In this document: piece after piece, positions 21,081 through 21,203 of the stretch
How positions within the stretch are numbered: position 1 is the stretch's first letter
How the letters are laid out: the number at the start of each line of letters is the position of its first letter
From: a virus
Virus record (IMG/VR): IMGVR_UViG_3300048925_000637
Span: 1 to 21,203 of that record
DNA: 21,203 bases
Direction: 5' to 3' (one strand)
Position numbers and translations under genes: made by a program
Notes under the pieces: generated by a model
The model's input: the letters and a program-made list of their open reading frames with translations, nothing else
Told to the model about the DNA's origin: nothing
The model's database searches: none

Positions 21081-21203
21081 GGTCACCGACTCATAAGTGC
21101 GCAGCCATATTCGTAATGCGGCGAGTTGGATGGATGCCAGGAAGTTGTCGTCGCGTTTGTCATACCGGGTTGCAACGGCTCGGAAGTGTTTGATCTTGCT
21201 GAA
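21078..21203 (-). mobile_element. IS5-family transposase, C-terminal 41 residues (partial)
   Basis: The minus strand from the window edge reads FSKIKHFRAVATRYDKRDDN then FLASIQLAALRIWLR and TYESVT before TAG at 21078-21080. The K-x-F-R-x-x-A-T-R-Y-D-K motif followed by F-L-A-x-I-x-L-A-A-x-R-I-W-L is diagnostic of IS5-group DDE transposases; the catalytic Glu should lie a few residues upstream, outside the window. The element end is probably near 21075-21085, because the neighbouring interrupted gene becomes readable there, but the inverted repeat cannot be confirmed from one end. Confidence 0.85.

Noticed and set aside
1-21203. CRISPR array, tRNA gene or rRNA gene
   Set aside because: No regularly spaced repeats and no cloverleaf or rRNA-like sequence were noticed by eye; no attachment site could be defined because only one side of the element is present.

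Overview
The window is the late half of a tailed-phage genome of the HK97/lambda type (a long non-contractile tail is inferred, because a tape measure and tail-tip genes are present and sheath genes are absent). It is most likely a prophage in an alphaproteobacterium, probably of the Rhizobiales. Three things suggest this: the high G+C coding style, family matches typical of rhizobial prophages and of the alphaproteobacterial gene transfer agent (GTA-gp10-like tail chaperone, GTA-type three-TM holin, DUF6894), and a chromosomal-style IS5-family transposase at the right edge. These assignments come from reading the translated sequence by eye; no database search was run.

Layout. 1-837: end of an upstream gene, a 45-aa protein, an HNH endonuclease and a 97-aa unknown. 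838-951: a non-coding gap with two G/C-run hairpins directly before the small terminase gene. 952-4900: small terminase, large terminase, portal and prohead protease, all overlapping. 4926-9103: major capsid, connector, head-tail adaptor, DUF3168, gp10-like protein, a 70-aa unknown, tail tube, then a tail assembly chaperone followed by a -1 frame partner that looks like a programmed frameshift extension. 9100-9390: a single gene on the opposite strand with a membrane anchor and coiled coil, sitting inside the otherwise one-way late operon. 9451-15782: tape measure with an embedded lysozyme-like domain, two tail-tip proteins, a DUF6950/NlpC-like protein and the J-like central tail protein with fibronectin-like repeats. 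15847-17811: a beta-helix tail fibre/tailspike that is more A+T-rich than its neighbours.

17855-18772 is an accessory block of three small genes on both strands: a tail-anchored membrane protein, a winged-helix-like protein and a DUF6894 protein. 18992-20920 is the lysis cassette: a GH19-type endolysin with an unusual C-terminal hydrophobic segment, a small membrane protein, a GTA-type three-TM holin, and a membrane-anchored coiled-coil protein. 20941-21203 holds the 3' part of a small host- or phage-type gene (minus strand) cut by an IS5-family element whose transposase C-terminus fills the right edge.

How it works together: the terminase pair plus HNH protein package DNA through the portal into a capsid matured by the protease; connector proteins close the head; the chaperone pair and tape measure build the tail; the tip proteins and fibre adsorb and may pierce the wall; the lysis cassette releases the particles. 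The least explained parts are the antisense gene at 9100-9390, the 17855-18772 block, the chaperone frameshift, and the structured gap before the small terminase.
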